The notes below the pieces were generated by a model. It had not been told where the DNA came from. It worked only from the letters and a program-made list of their open reading frames with translations, and did not search any database. From contig JBGAGV010000002.1 of assembly GCA_044226525.1 (NCBI GenBank), forward strand, positions 124,001-188,000: a stretch of DNA of 64,000 bases, written 5' to 3'. Positions 7,735 through 16,500 of this stretch are shown piece by piece (position 1 is the stretch's first letter; every line of letters begins with the position of its first letter). Both the position numbers and the translations under genes were made by a program. The DNA comes from VFJQ01 sp044226525 (lineage in GTDB: Bacteria; Verrucomicrobiota; Verrucomicrobiia; Chthoniobacterales; Chthoniobacteraceae).

Positions 7735-10284
7735 ATGAATTCACCCCTTCGCTTCTTCCTCACGCTCGCTTGTCTCGCCATTTCCCTTCATGCCGCGCCG
7801 GAGGCTTTCGAGGTCAGCGCGGATAAGGTCGATCAACTGCCCAACGGACGGGAAGCCGATGGGATCATCGGCGATTTCCTGCTGCGCAACGACAAGGTCG
7901 AAGCGGTCATTTCGGCGAATCTGACCCTGCGGCGTGCGAACATGAGCACGTTCTACGGCGACGACGGCATCACGCCCGGCGCACTCTACGATCTCACGCT
8001 GCGCGGGACGAACAACGATCAGATCACCTACTTTGGCCCCGCGTCGCAACAGGGCCGCGTGTCGTGGGTGCGCGTGGCGAGGGATGGCAAAGAAGGCGAA
8101 GCGAGTATCGAGTGCGTGGTGACCGGGCCTTCGAACGGCGGCATCGCGAAGCGGCATGAATACAAGCTGCGCGACGGCTGGCAGGGCGTGCTCGTGACGA
8201 CCACGGTGACGAATGAAAGCGCCGAGCCGAAGACCGTGCCGGTCGCAGACAGGTGGACCAACTTCAAACGCATGGGCGCGACGAGCGGCATCGCTTGGGC
8301 GGAGTCCGTCGATCCGGCCGATCGCGCCGGTTACGCGTATGGGATCACCGAAGCACCGGCGGGGTTTGTGCCGACGAAGGCGGCGACGCTCAAGCCGGGC
8401 GAAACGATCACCTTTTCGCGGTTCCTTGCCATCGGGCAATCGCCACTGGAGGCGGTCGGACTCGTGGCAGAGAAGCGGGGAGACGTGGGGCGTGTCAGTG
8501 GGGCGATCACCGAAGCGGGGGGCAAGCCAGTGACCACGGCGCAGGTGATCGTGAGCGATGACAACGGCGTGGCCGGCGTCGCGCAGACGGATGGGCAAGG
8601 GCGTGTGGCCTTCGCGTTGCCACCCGGGAAATATACGGCGGAGATCAACGACCTCGGGCGTCCCTCGGCAACTCTGCCTATTCAAGTCGGTGCCGGAGCC
8701 GCGGTGAAGATCGATACCAAGCTGGCGGCGGCAGCAGCGGTCCAGTTCGATATTCGCGACGAAGCGAAGCGCTCCATCCCGTGCAAGGCGCAGTTTCTCG
8801 CGGAGGACGGCACGGAGTTGGTGAATCTCGGACCGGAGATGCGTGCGCATGGGTGCCGCGACCAGTATTTCAGCGAACGCGGCGAATTCCGCGTGCAGCT
8901 TCCGCCGGGGAAATATCGCGTCGTCGTTACGCACGGGATCGAGTTCAGCCACCTGGAGCAGATCGTGGAGTTGAAGCCCGGCGCGACCTTTAGCTTCGCG
9001 GGCACGCTGAAGCGGCTCGTCGATACCACCGGCTGGGTCAGCGCGGATTATCACAACCACTCCACGCCCAGCGGCGACAATGTCTGCGGCACCGACGATC
9101 GCCTCATCAACCTCGCCGCCGAGCAGGTGGAATTTGCGCCGACCACCGAGCACAATCGCCTCTACGACTGGCGCCCGCATATCGACCGGCTCGGGCTCGG
9201 CGATTTCCTCCAGACGGTCCCGGGCATGGAACTCACCGGCAGCGCGGCGCATTTCAATTCGTTCCCTTTCAAGCCCGAGCCGCGTCGGCAGGACAATGGC
9301 GCGCCGACCTGGAACAAAGACCCTCGCATCACCGCCATCACGCTGCGGGACTGGCAGGGTGCGGAGCCGGATCGCTGGGTGCAGATCAATCACCCCGACA
9401 TGTCGAAGGACTTCATCGACGCGGATAGCGACGGGCGGCCGGATGGTGGGTTCATCGGGCTCGCGTCGCTCATCGACGGCGTCGAGACTCAGAACTACAG
9501 CGACAGCAACATCCTCCACCCCGCGCCGTGGAAGATCGGGCGGAACAAGGAAGGCAAGGAAAACGCGAGCGAAGTGCGCGAGTTTGTGTGGCTCCAAATG
9601 CTGAACCGGGGCCATCGCTACGCCGGCATGGCCGTGTGCGACGCGCACACCGTCTGGGGCAATGGCGTGGGCGGCTGGCGCATGTATCTGCCGAGCGCGA
9701 GCGACGAACCGGCCAAGATCGACTGGCGGGAAAATTCGCGCCACGCCAAGGCCGGCCGCAGCATCCTGAGCAGCGGCCCGTTCCTCACCGTGGAGACGAG
9801 CGACGGCACGCTCCCCGGCGGCACCACTCGTGCACAGAGCGGCGGCGTGAAGCTGCGCGTGAAGGTGCAGTGCACCGACTGGATCGATATCGACCGCGTG
9901 CAGGTGCTGGTGAATGGCCGTCAGCCGGCCGACCTCAATTTCACCCGCGAGAAGAACCCCGAGATGTTCGGCCAGGGCGTGGTGAAGTTCGAGCGCGAGA
10001 TCTTCGTGCCGCTCTCGCAGGATGCGCACCTCATCGTCGTCGCGCGCGGCGAGAATAGCACGCTCGCGACCGGCTTCGGCACGTCGGGCCAGGCGGGCAT
10101 TCACCCCACGGCTTACAACAACCCCATCTTCGTCGATGCCGACGGCGGCGGTTTCACGCCGAATGGCGACTCCATCGGCTGGCCGCTGCCCACGGCGAAG
10201 CCAAAGATCGACGACATCAAGCGCCAGCTCGCCGCGCAGGGCCTCGCGACCGCGCCGCCCGCGGTGAAGCCGGTCGCGCCGTAG
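7735..10284 (+). CDS. Exported CehA/McbA-type metallohydrolase
   Basis: The protein has 849 residues with a signal peptide of about 21 residues (FFLTLACLAISLHAA). The first ~240 residues are beta-rich and unrecognised. Residues of about 255-325 look like a carboxypeptidase-regulatory-like beta domain (GAITEAGGKPVTTAQVIV, then DGQGRVAFALPPGKY), and a second PPGKYRV repeat sits near 395. The C-terminal half is a PHP-like CehA/McbA domain: D438-Y-H440-N-H442, TEHN with H473, AAHFNSFPF, and CDAHT with D636 and H638 as likely metal ligands. Known members hydrolyse carbamate or phospho-esters, but the substrate cannot be inferred here. The FG-GAP protein follows 108 bases downstream, possibly in the same transcript. 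The stop codon lies inside the left arm of an inverted repeat. Confidence 0.8.
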   Translation: MNSPLRFFLTLACLAISLHAAPEAFEVSADKVDQLPNGREADGIIGDFLLRNDKVEAVISANLTLRRANMSTFYGDDGITPGALYDLTLRGTNNDQITYFGPASQQGRVSWVRVARDGKEGEASIECVVTGPSNGGIAKRHEYKLRDGWQGVLVTTTVTNESAEPKTVPVADRWTNFKRMGATSGIAWAESVDPADRAGYAYGITEAPAGFVPTKAATLKPGETITFSRFLAIGQSPLEAVGLVAEKRGDVGRVSGAITEAGGKPVTTAQVIVSDDNGVAGVAQTDGQGRVAFALPPGKYTAEINDLGRPSATLPIQVGAGAAVKIDTKLAAAAAVQFDIRDEAKRSIPCKAQFLAEDGTELVNLGPEMRAHGCRDQYFSERGEFRVQLPPGKYRVVVTHGIEFSHLEQIVELKPGATFSFAGTLKRLVDTTGWVSADYHNHSTPSGDNVCGTDDRLINLAAEQVEFAPTTEHNRLYDWRPHIDRLGLGDFLQTVPGMELTGSAAHFNSFPFKPEPRRQDNGAPTWNKDPRITAITLRDWQGAEPDRWVQINHPDMSKDFIDADSDGRPDGGFIGLASLIDGVETQNYSDSNILHPAPWKIGRNKEGKENASEVREFVWLQMLNRGHRYAGMAVCDAHTVWGNGVGGWRMYLPSASDEPAKIDWRENSRHAKAGRSILSSGPFLTVETSDGTLPGGTTRAQSGGVKLRVKVQCTDWIDIDRVQVLVNGRQPADLNFTREKNPEMFGQGVVKFEREIFVPLSQDAHLIVVARGENSTLATGFGTSGQAGIHPTAYNNPIFVDADGGGFTPNGDSIGWPLPTAKPKIDDIKRQLAAQGLATAPPAVKPVAP

Positions 10285-10353
10285 CTCGGCTCTCCAGAGC
10301 CGAGCTTCCTCGACCATGCACCACAAGAACTCGGCTCTGGAGAGCCGAGCTAC
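10281..10353. repeat. Perfect inverted repeat with self-palindromic arms (REP-like)
   Basis: The 24-base arms at 10281-10304 and 10330-10353 are exact reverse complements, separated by 25 bases. Each arm is itself a hairpin: CTCGGCTCTCCAGAGCCGAG has 9-base stems around CC. The left arm includes the stop codon of the upstream hydrolase gene. There is no T-run, so it is not a typical intrinsic terminator. It resembles a paired REP-type element placed between two genes and could protect or attenuate the transcript. Confidence 0.85.
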
Positions 10354-10392
10354 GCCCTCGCCAGACCTCGCACAAACCAATAAAACTCCCTC

Positions 10393-11598
10393 ATGACCTC
10401 CCGCGCCCTTCCGCTGCTCATCCTCACCGGCACCCTCTTCGCCGCGCCCCCGGAGCCGAAGTTCAAGGCACTGACCATCGACGACAAAATCCAGATCGGC
10501 TACGGCGTGGCCGTGGCGGATGTCGATGGCGACGGCCAGCCGGACATCCTCCTCGCTGACAAAAAGCAATACGTCTGGTATCGCAACCCGGGCGCGGACA
10601 AGGCGGCCGATCCCGCCGCGTGGTCGAAGTTCATCATCGCCGAAAATCTCACGGAGAAAGACAACGTCTGCCTCGCCGCGCAGGATCTTGACGGCGACGG
10701 CAAATGCGAACTCGCCGTCGGCGCGGAGTGGAACCCCAGCGACACCGAAAAGAGCGGCGCCGTCTTCTACCTCATCCCGCCCGCCGACCGCACACAGCGG
10801 TGGGAGCCGGTGAAATTCCCCAGCGTCGAGCCGACCACGCATCGGATGAAGTGGATCAAGCTCGGCGAGAAGGAGTGGGGCCTCGTCGTCGCCCCGCTCC
10901 ACGGCCGCGGCAACAACGCCAAGACCGGCGAAGGCGCGCCCGTCAAAGTCCTCTGCTATCACAAGCCCGCCGACGTGCGCGGCGAGTGGAAGGCGGAGGT
11001 CGTCGATGAGTCGATGCACATGACGCACAACTTTGACATTAGCCGGAGGGACCGCAGCGAGATTACTATCGGCGGCAAAGAGGGTTTCGTGATCCGCAAA
11101 TACGAGGAAGGGAAATGGACGCTCGAAGGGGACATCACTCCGGCCTTCCGAAAGGACGACCGAAACTTTGGCGCCGGTGAAGTTCGGGAATATAGTTACG
11201 GACGCGGAACGTGGATTGTGGCAATTGAACCGATGCACGGCAACCAGCTCGTCGTTTACGCCGCTGATTTACACCGCATGAGCCACCGTGTCTTGACCGA
11301 CAAACTCGCCGACGGCCACGCGCTGGCTTGCGGGGATGTGCTCGGCGCGGGAAGCGACCAGATCGTGGTCGGCTGGCGGGGCAATCCGGCACAGCCGAAG
11401 CCTGTGGGGATCAAGCTGTTCACACCGCCGGACGGGAAGGGCGAGCAGTGGCGCGAGAGTTTGATCGACGACAACGAGATGGCCTGCGAAGACCTCGTGC
11501 TGGCGGACCTGAATGGGGATGGGAAGCTCGATGTGGTGGCCAGCGGACGGGCGACGAAGAACGTGAAAATCTACCTGAATGAGACGGTGAAACCGTGA
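10393..11598 (+). CDS. Exported FG-GAP/VCBS repeat protein
   Basis: The 401-residue protein has a short signal peptide (LPLLILTGTLFAAPP). FG-GAP-type repeats with calcium-binding DxDGDG loops are seen at AVADVDGDGQPDILLAD, AAQDLDGDGKCELAVGA and VLADLNGDGKLDVVASG, with a degenerate copy at CGDVLGAGSDQIVVGW. These suggest a beta-propeller. Tryptophan- and tyrosine-rich strands between the repeats fit propeller blades. No enzyme motif is visible; such proteins are usually periplasmic or extracellular and may bind polysaccharide or protein. It lies directly after the CehA-like gene, and its FG-GAP loops resemble those in the giant protein downstream, which is on the opposite strand. Confidence 0.85.
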   Translation: MTSRALPLLILTGTLFAAPPEPKFKALTIDDKIQIGYGVAVADVDGDGQPDILLADKKQYVWYRNPGADKAADPAAWSKFIIAENLTEKDNVCLAAQDLDGDGKCELAVGAEWNPSDTEKSGAVFYLIPPADRTQRWEPVKFPSVEPTTHRMKWIKLGEKEWGLVVAPLHGRGNNAKTGEGAPVKVLCYHKPADVRGEWKAEVVDESMHMTHNFDISRRDRSEITIGGKEGFVIRKYEEGKWTLEGDITPAFRKDDRNFGAGEVREYSYGRGTWIVAIEPMHGNQLVVYAADLHRMSHRVLTDKLADGHALACGDVLGAGSDQIVVGWRGNPAQPKPVGIKLFTPPDGKGEQWRESLIDDNEMACEDLVLADLNGDGKLDVVASGRATKNVKIYLNETVKP

Positions 11599-11750
11599 CG
11601 CGGCGAGGTTTGATTAGTTTGGATTATCTCTTAACGGGTGGGTTGGATGAGGAGACCAAGGTGTGGATGCCACGGTCGGCAAATAGTGTGTTTATTGTGT
11701 CTGTTGGGGGGAGGGTGATGGGGGATGGCTGATCGTTGATGGGCTTTTCG

Positions 11751-11780
11751 AAGGTTGGATCAACTTGGATTAAGTTGGAT
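11751..11780. repeat. Three 10-bp phased TTGGAT repeats
   Basis: The three consecutive decamers aaggTTGGAT, caacTTGGAT and taagTTGGAT place the hexamer exactly one helical turn apart. Further TTGGAT copies occur upstream near 11619 and 11642. Helical phasing is typical of cooperative DNA-binding sites but can also mark the end of a repeat element. Confidence 0.7.
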
Positions 11781-11813
11781 TTTCTCTGTAGGGCGCGCTC
11801 GTCGATGTAGCGG

Positions 11814-11855
11814 CGCAGCCGCTTTGGGCTGCGGCGATCGTCCGCAGCTTTGCGG
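11814..11855. repeat. Twin small hairpins, REP-like
   Basis: The first hairpin pairs CGCAGCC (11814-11820) with GGCTGCG (11827-11833) across six bases. The second pairs CCGCA (11842-11846) with TGCGG (11851-11855) across four. They stand nine bases apart next to the TTGGAT decamers, and together could form one dispersed non-coding element. Confidence 0.55.
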
Positions 11856-12073
11856 TGATGACGAGACTTGCGGTGGAGGCGTGAGCGACGTGCAACGCCG
11901 ACACTGGAGAGGGGCAATGGATTGCAGCAGTCCAAGGCCTTCGGCTGAACGAAATGAACGTGGGTTCACGACACTTCTCTTCTCGTCTGCTGGGCGCGGA
12001 TCGACAAACGCTCCATTCCATCCCTTCCGTCCATTCCGGTTTTTGTCGATCGCCGAGGCGGCGGCTCGCCGGG

Positions 12074-13500
12074 TTAGTGAATGTTGTTCGTGCCGCGGCC
12101 GGCGTTGACCTTGGTGTAGGGCTTGGCGGCGGGGTCGATGGTGAGGTCGTCGTTGCCGGAGCCAAGGTTGATGAAGACGGCTTCAAAGGCAGTGTAGTTG
12201 ACGGCGTTGGTGAGGCCGAGGCCCGTGAGGGCGGTCAGGGTCAGGACGCCGGTGCTGCCGGTGGTGGTGCCCGTGTCATCGACGACGAGGGAGTCCCTGT
12301 CCTTCGGATTCGTGCCGCCGTTGAGGTTCACGGCGCCGAGGATGCCGGCGAGGTTACCACCCGCGAGCGGCTGTTTGCTGCCGAGGGTGACCTTGTCGGT
12401 GCCGAGGCCGGTATCGATATCGAGCTGGCCGGTGGTGGCGCGGACGTGGACGATGTCGTTGCCGGCACCGGTCGCAAGGGTGGTCGGGATGGCGGGCGTG
12501 GTTTCGACGATGAACGTATCGGCCCCGGCGCCGAGCTGGAGATGCAGCGCGGCCATGCCGGAGAACGTCAGGCCGAGCGGGCCGAGGCCAAGGCCGAAGA
12601 CGGCGTTGCTGGTGAGGCGCCCGGTGTTCACAACCTTGTCGGCGGAATCGTCGAGGTTCAGCACGTCGGCGCCGCTGCCGGTGATCGTGACGCCGCCCTT
12701 GATGGCGTTGAGCGTGTGGACGCTGCCGCCAGCGTTGACGGTGTTGGTGCCCGCGCCGAGCTGGAGGTTCAGCAGGGTGCTGGCGCCGAGGCCAGCGAGG
12801 GCCACGGTGTCGTTGCCGGAACCCAGAGCGATGTTGAAGTTGCCGACGCCGTGGTAAACGATCGATCCGGTGCCGAAGCCGTTCAGCTCGCTGGCGGTGA
12901 GCGTGAGGGACTTCCCGGCAATCGCGGCGCTGTCGTCCACATTCAGCGTGTCCTTCTTTCCACCGCTCACGTCAATGCGGCCATTTACGCCGTCGAGCAG
13001 ACCGCCGGTATTCGGCAGGATGCCGGCGGCGCTGCCGATGTTGATGGTGTTCACGCCGATGTTCACCGGGGTGCCGGAGGTGGAAGTGGCGGCGCCCTTG
13101 ATGGTGATGAGGGTGCCGACGCCGCTGGCGGGGATGTTCACGGTGTCGTTGCCGGCCCCGCCATCGACGGTGACACGGGTCCCCTTCCCGGTCGGCGCGA
13201 GAGTGAAGGTGTCGTCACCCGCGTCGCCGAAGAGCTGGTCGCTGCCTTCGGTGGAGAGGATGGTGTCGTTGCCGAGACCGCCGCGAACGATGTCATTCCC
13301 CTTCCCACCGTCGAGCAGATCGGCGCCATCGCCACCGATGAGCGTGTCGTCGCCGAAACCGCCAAGGAGTGTGTCGTTGCCCTTGCCACCGGTGAGGATG
13401 TCTTTGCCCGCGCCGCCGTCGAGCAGCGTCGGGATGGCGTCGAGGGTGGCAGCGACGGTGATCTGGTCATCGCCGAGGCCGCCATAGACTTCGATGCGGC
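12074..13500 (-). repeat. C-terminal RTX and LDDSGD region (giant protein)
   Basis: A compact RTX run at 13.19-13.50 kb (GGLGDDQITV, GGAGKDILTGGKGNDTLLGG, FGDDTLIGGDGADLLDGG, GDAGDDTFTL) is followed by LDDSGD-type modules to the end. These include GADVLNLDDSADKVVNTG, LGAGADTFIVET, LDIDTGLGTDKVTLGS and LGSGNDDLTID. This is the layout expected near a type I secretion C-terminus, but no definite signal can be named. Confidence 0.82.
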
Positions 13501-16500
13501 TGAGGAGCGAGAAGGTGAAGTCCTGCGTGAACTTCTCGGTCTTCAGTTCCTTCTCGTCGATGGTGAGAGTGAGCGTGTCGAGGGTGCGGGACTTGGTGAA
13601 GTCGATCTTGTCGGCGCCGCGGCTGCCGCCGACGAGGAGGATGCTCTTGCCCGGGTTGGCCGGGTCGGCGAGGAGCAGGACGCGCTGAACGTCGATGGAG
13701 AGCGTGGTGGTGAAGAGCGCGCCGGTGGTGCGGTCGGCGAGGGTGAACTGGACGGTGTAGGCGCCTTCCATATCGGGGGTGAAGGCGAGGTGATGGCCCG
13801 TGCCGTCGGCCACGACTTTGCCGGCGGCGCTGAGGACGAGCCAGGTCGCCTCGAAGTTGCCGACAATCGCGTTGCCATCGAGCAGGCCGGTGAAGTTCAG
13901 GGTCTGGCCGCGCACGGCTTGCACCGGGCCGGTGATGCCGAGGCCGGTGGAAGCGGCGGGCACGGTGGTGAGGGCGGCCACTTCGAGCGCGAGGTCGGTG
14001 GTGCCGAAGGTGCCATTGACCGGATCGACCAGCGTGAAGCGGACGGCGAAGTGGCCGGCCGTGACGGGCGCGAAGATGAGCTGCGCGCCGGTGCCCTGGG
14101 CGACGATGGTGTTGTGCTCGTCGGTCACGTTCCAGAACATCGTGTAGGTGTCGGGCGCCGGTGTGGCGGCGTTCAGCAAGCCGTCGAAGGTGAGCGGCTG
14201 ACCACGCAGGCCGGTGAGCGGTCCGTTGATGCCGAGGCTCAGGGTCGGCGTGGCGGCGCTGACGGCGAGCGGCGCGCTGGTGGTGCCGACCGCGCCGGTG
14301 GCGGCGTCGGCGAGGTCGAAGCGGACGACAAATTGGCCGGCGGTCGCAGGCGTGAAGGTGAAGTTTGCCCCACTGCCGCTGGCTACGACGGTCGAGCCAC
14401 TCAGCACTTTCCAGCTCGACACGTAGGTAGCGGGCCAGGCGACTCCATCGAGCAGAGCGGCGAAGTTCACCGTCTGGCCGCTGGTGGCGACGAGCGGGCC
14501 GCTGAAGGTGACGGCCAGCGCCGGGGCGATGCCGGTGACGGTGTAAAGCGTCGTGGTGGAGTTCGAGGCGGTGCCGTTCGAGACGGTGAAGCGAACGGTG
14601 TAGGTGCCGGTGACCGCGGGCGTGAAGGTGAAGTTCGCGCCGCTGCCGGTGGTGACGACGGTGTTCGTGGAGTCGATGAGCTGCCACGTGGCGGTGAAGC
14701 CAGCGGGCAGATTGCCGAGAGCGTGGAAGGTGCGGATCTGGCCCGCCACACCGGTAAGCGGGCCGCCGATGCCGCCGCCGAGAATCGTCGCGGCATCGAC
14801 CACGTGCAGCGGGGTTTCGACCTGACCAACGGTGCGGGCGCCTTCGGTCAGGGTCAGCCGCACGGTATAGTCACCCGCCGTGGCCGGTTCGTAGTGGAAG
14901 TCCGCGCCGTTCACCGCGGAGCCGATCGGTGTGGTGCCGTTGAAGACCTGCCACGTGAGCGTGAAGCCGGTAAGGCCGTCGGTCAGCGCGCTGAAGTCGA
15001 GCGCCTGGCCAGGCACCGTCACGGTGTTCAGTGTCTGCACCACGCCGCCCACGACCGGGCCGGTGATGCCGAGGGTGTGCACACCTTCCGCCGCCGCGAC
15101 GGTGAAGACATACTGCACATTGCCGACCGAGCCACTGACGGTGTCGGTGACCATGAGCGCTGCGGTGTAAGTGCCGGGCTGGATCGGCGTGAAGCTGAAC
15201 ACGCGATCGGTGCCGGCGAGCGTGGAAGAATCCGGCGCGGTGACGGTCCAGGCCGTAGTGTAATTCGTGCCGGTATAAGCGTCGCCGTCGAGCAAACCGG
15301 TGAGGGTGACGAGGAGATTGGTGAAGCCGGGCGTGGCTGCGTTGAGCCCAGCGGTAAGACCGATGGCCGGTTGATCGATGTGAATGGTGGAGATCGTGGT
15401 GCTCTGGCCACCGGTGGCGAGATCAGTCAGCACGAGCTGAACGGTAAGATCGCCCGCCGTGCTCGGCGTGAAGGTGTAGTCGGCGCCATTGCCGGGGCCG
15501 GAGGAAACGACCGCGTTGGTGGAGTCGGTCACGACCCACGAAGCGGCGTAGTCGGCGGTGATCGGGAGTTCGTTCACCAAGGCAGTGAGGACAATCGGAG
15601 TTCCGGCGGTGCCAGTTATCGGGCCGCTGAACCGGCTGGTGAACGCAGCCTCAACGGTGAAGAACAACTGCGCTTCACCCAGCGCACCCGTCACCGAATC
15701 GGTGAGCGTAAAGGAAACGGTGTAATTGCCCGAGACTGTCGGAGTGAAGGTGAACTCGCGTCCGGTGGCCGTGATCGGCGTGCCGGGACCGGTCACGGTC
15801 CAGGAGGTCGCGTAGTTGCCGGCGAAGGCCGCGCCGTTCAGCAGGCCGGCGAAGGTGATCGGCGTGCCTGCGAGGCCGGGTGTCGAGCCGGTGATACCGA
15901 CCGTCAGGCCCACGGTCGGCTGGTCGATATGCAGCGTGGAAACCGAGGTGCTCTGGCCGCCCGTCGTCGTGTCGGTCAGGACGAGGTGAACGGTGAAGTC
16001 GCCCACCGTGCCGGGCACGTAGGTGAAGGTGGCGCCGTAGCCGGTAGCGATCACGGTGCCGGTCGTATTCTTGATCTGCCAGGCGGCGGTGTAATCGGCG
16101 GGGAGCGCGCCGCCATCGACCAGTGCCACAAAGGTGCGGGTCTGGCCGCGGGTGCCGGTGAACGGGCCGCTGAAACCGCCAGAGAAGGTGGCGGCCGGCG
16201 GGACGACATTCAGGGAAGCGGTCGCCACACCGAAGGTGCCGTTGTCGGGATCAACGATCTGGAGCTGCACCGTGTAGTGGCCGACGGCGTTCGGCAGGTG
16301 GATGAACTGCGAGCCGTTGCCGGTAGCGACCACCACATTTTTCTCATCGAGGACGGTCCAGGTGGCCTGGTAGTTCGAGGTATAACCAGCGCCGTTCAGC
16401 AGACCGCCGAAGGTGAGCAGCGTGCCGCGGACACCTTGCAGCGGACCGGAGATGCTCACATCGAGCGTCGGCACCGTCGCGGTAACCGTCAGCGTAGCCG

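Larger units (their letters stand above)
11599..12073. other. Intergenic region between convergent genes
   Basis: The FG-GAP gene on the + strand and the giant gene on the minus strand converge here across 475 bases. No convincing gene is seen: the open frames have no family character and consist largely of translated repeat sequence. The region holds TTGGAT repeats and two small hairpins, described separately. The overall look, with ATCCAA repeats next to GC-rich hairpins, resembles a dispersed intergenic repeat. No clear intrinsic terminator with a T-run was found for either gene. Confidence 0.6.

Noticed and set aside
7741..11238. Open frame of 1,165 codons on the minus strand opposite the CehA-like and FG-GAP genes
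   Set aside because: Both + strand genes have signal peptides and clear motifs. The antisense frame crosses their intergenic gap and has no motif.
11624..11935. Small minus-strand open frame of 103 codons in the intergenic gap
   Set aside because: Its translation covers the hairpins and TTGGAT repeats and is Arg/Ser-rich without a family pattern; it is more likely non-coding repeat sequence.
12040..12073. GC-rich imperfect stem just after the giant gene's stop as an intrinsic terminator
   Set aside because: The stem contains a mismatch and is not followed by a T-run in the direction of transcription.
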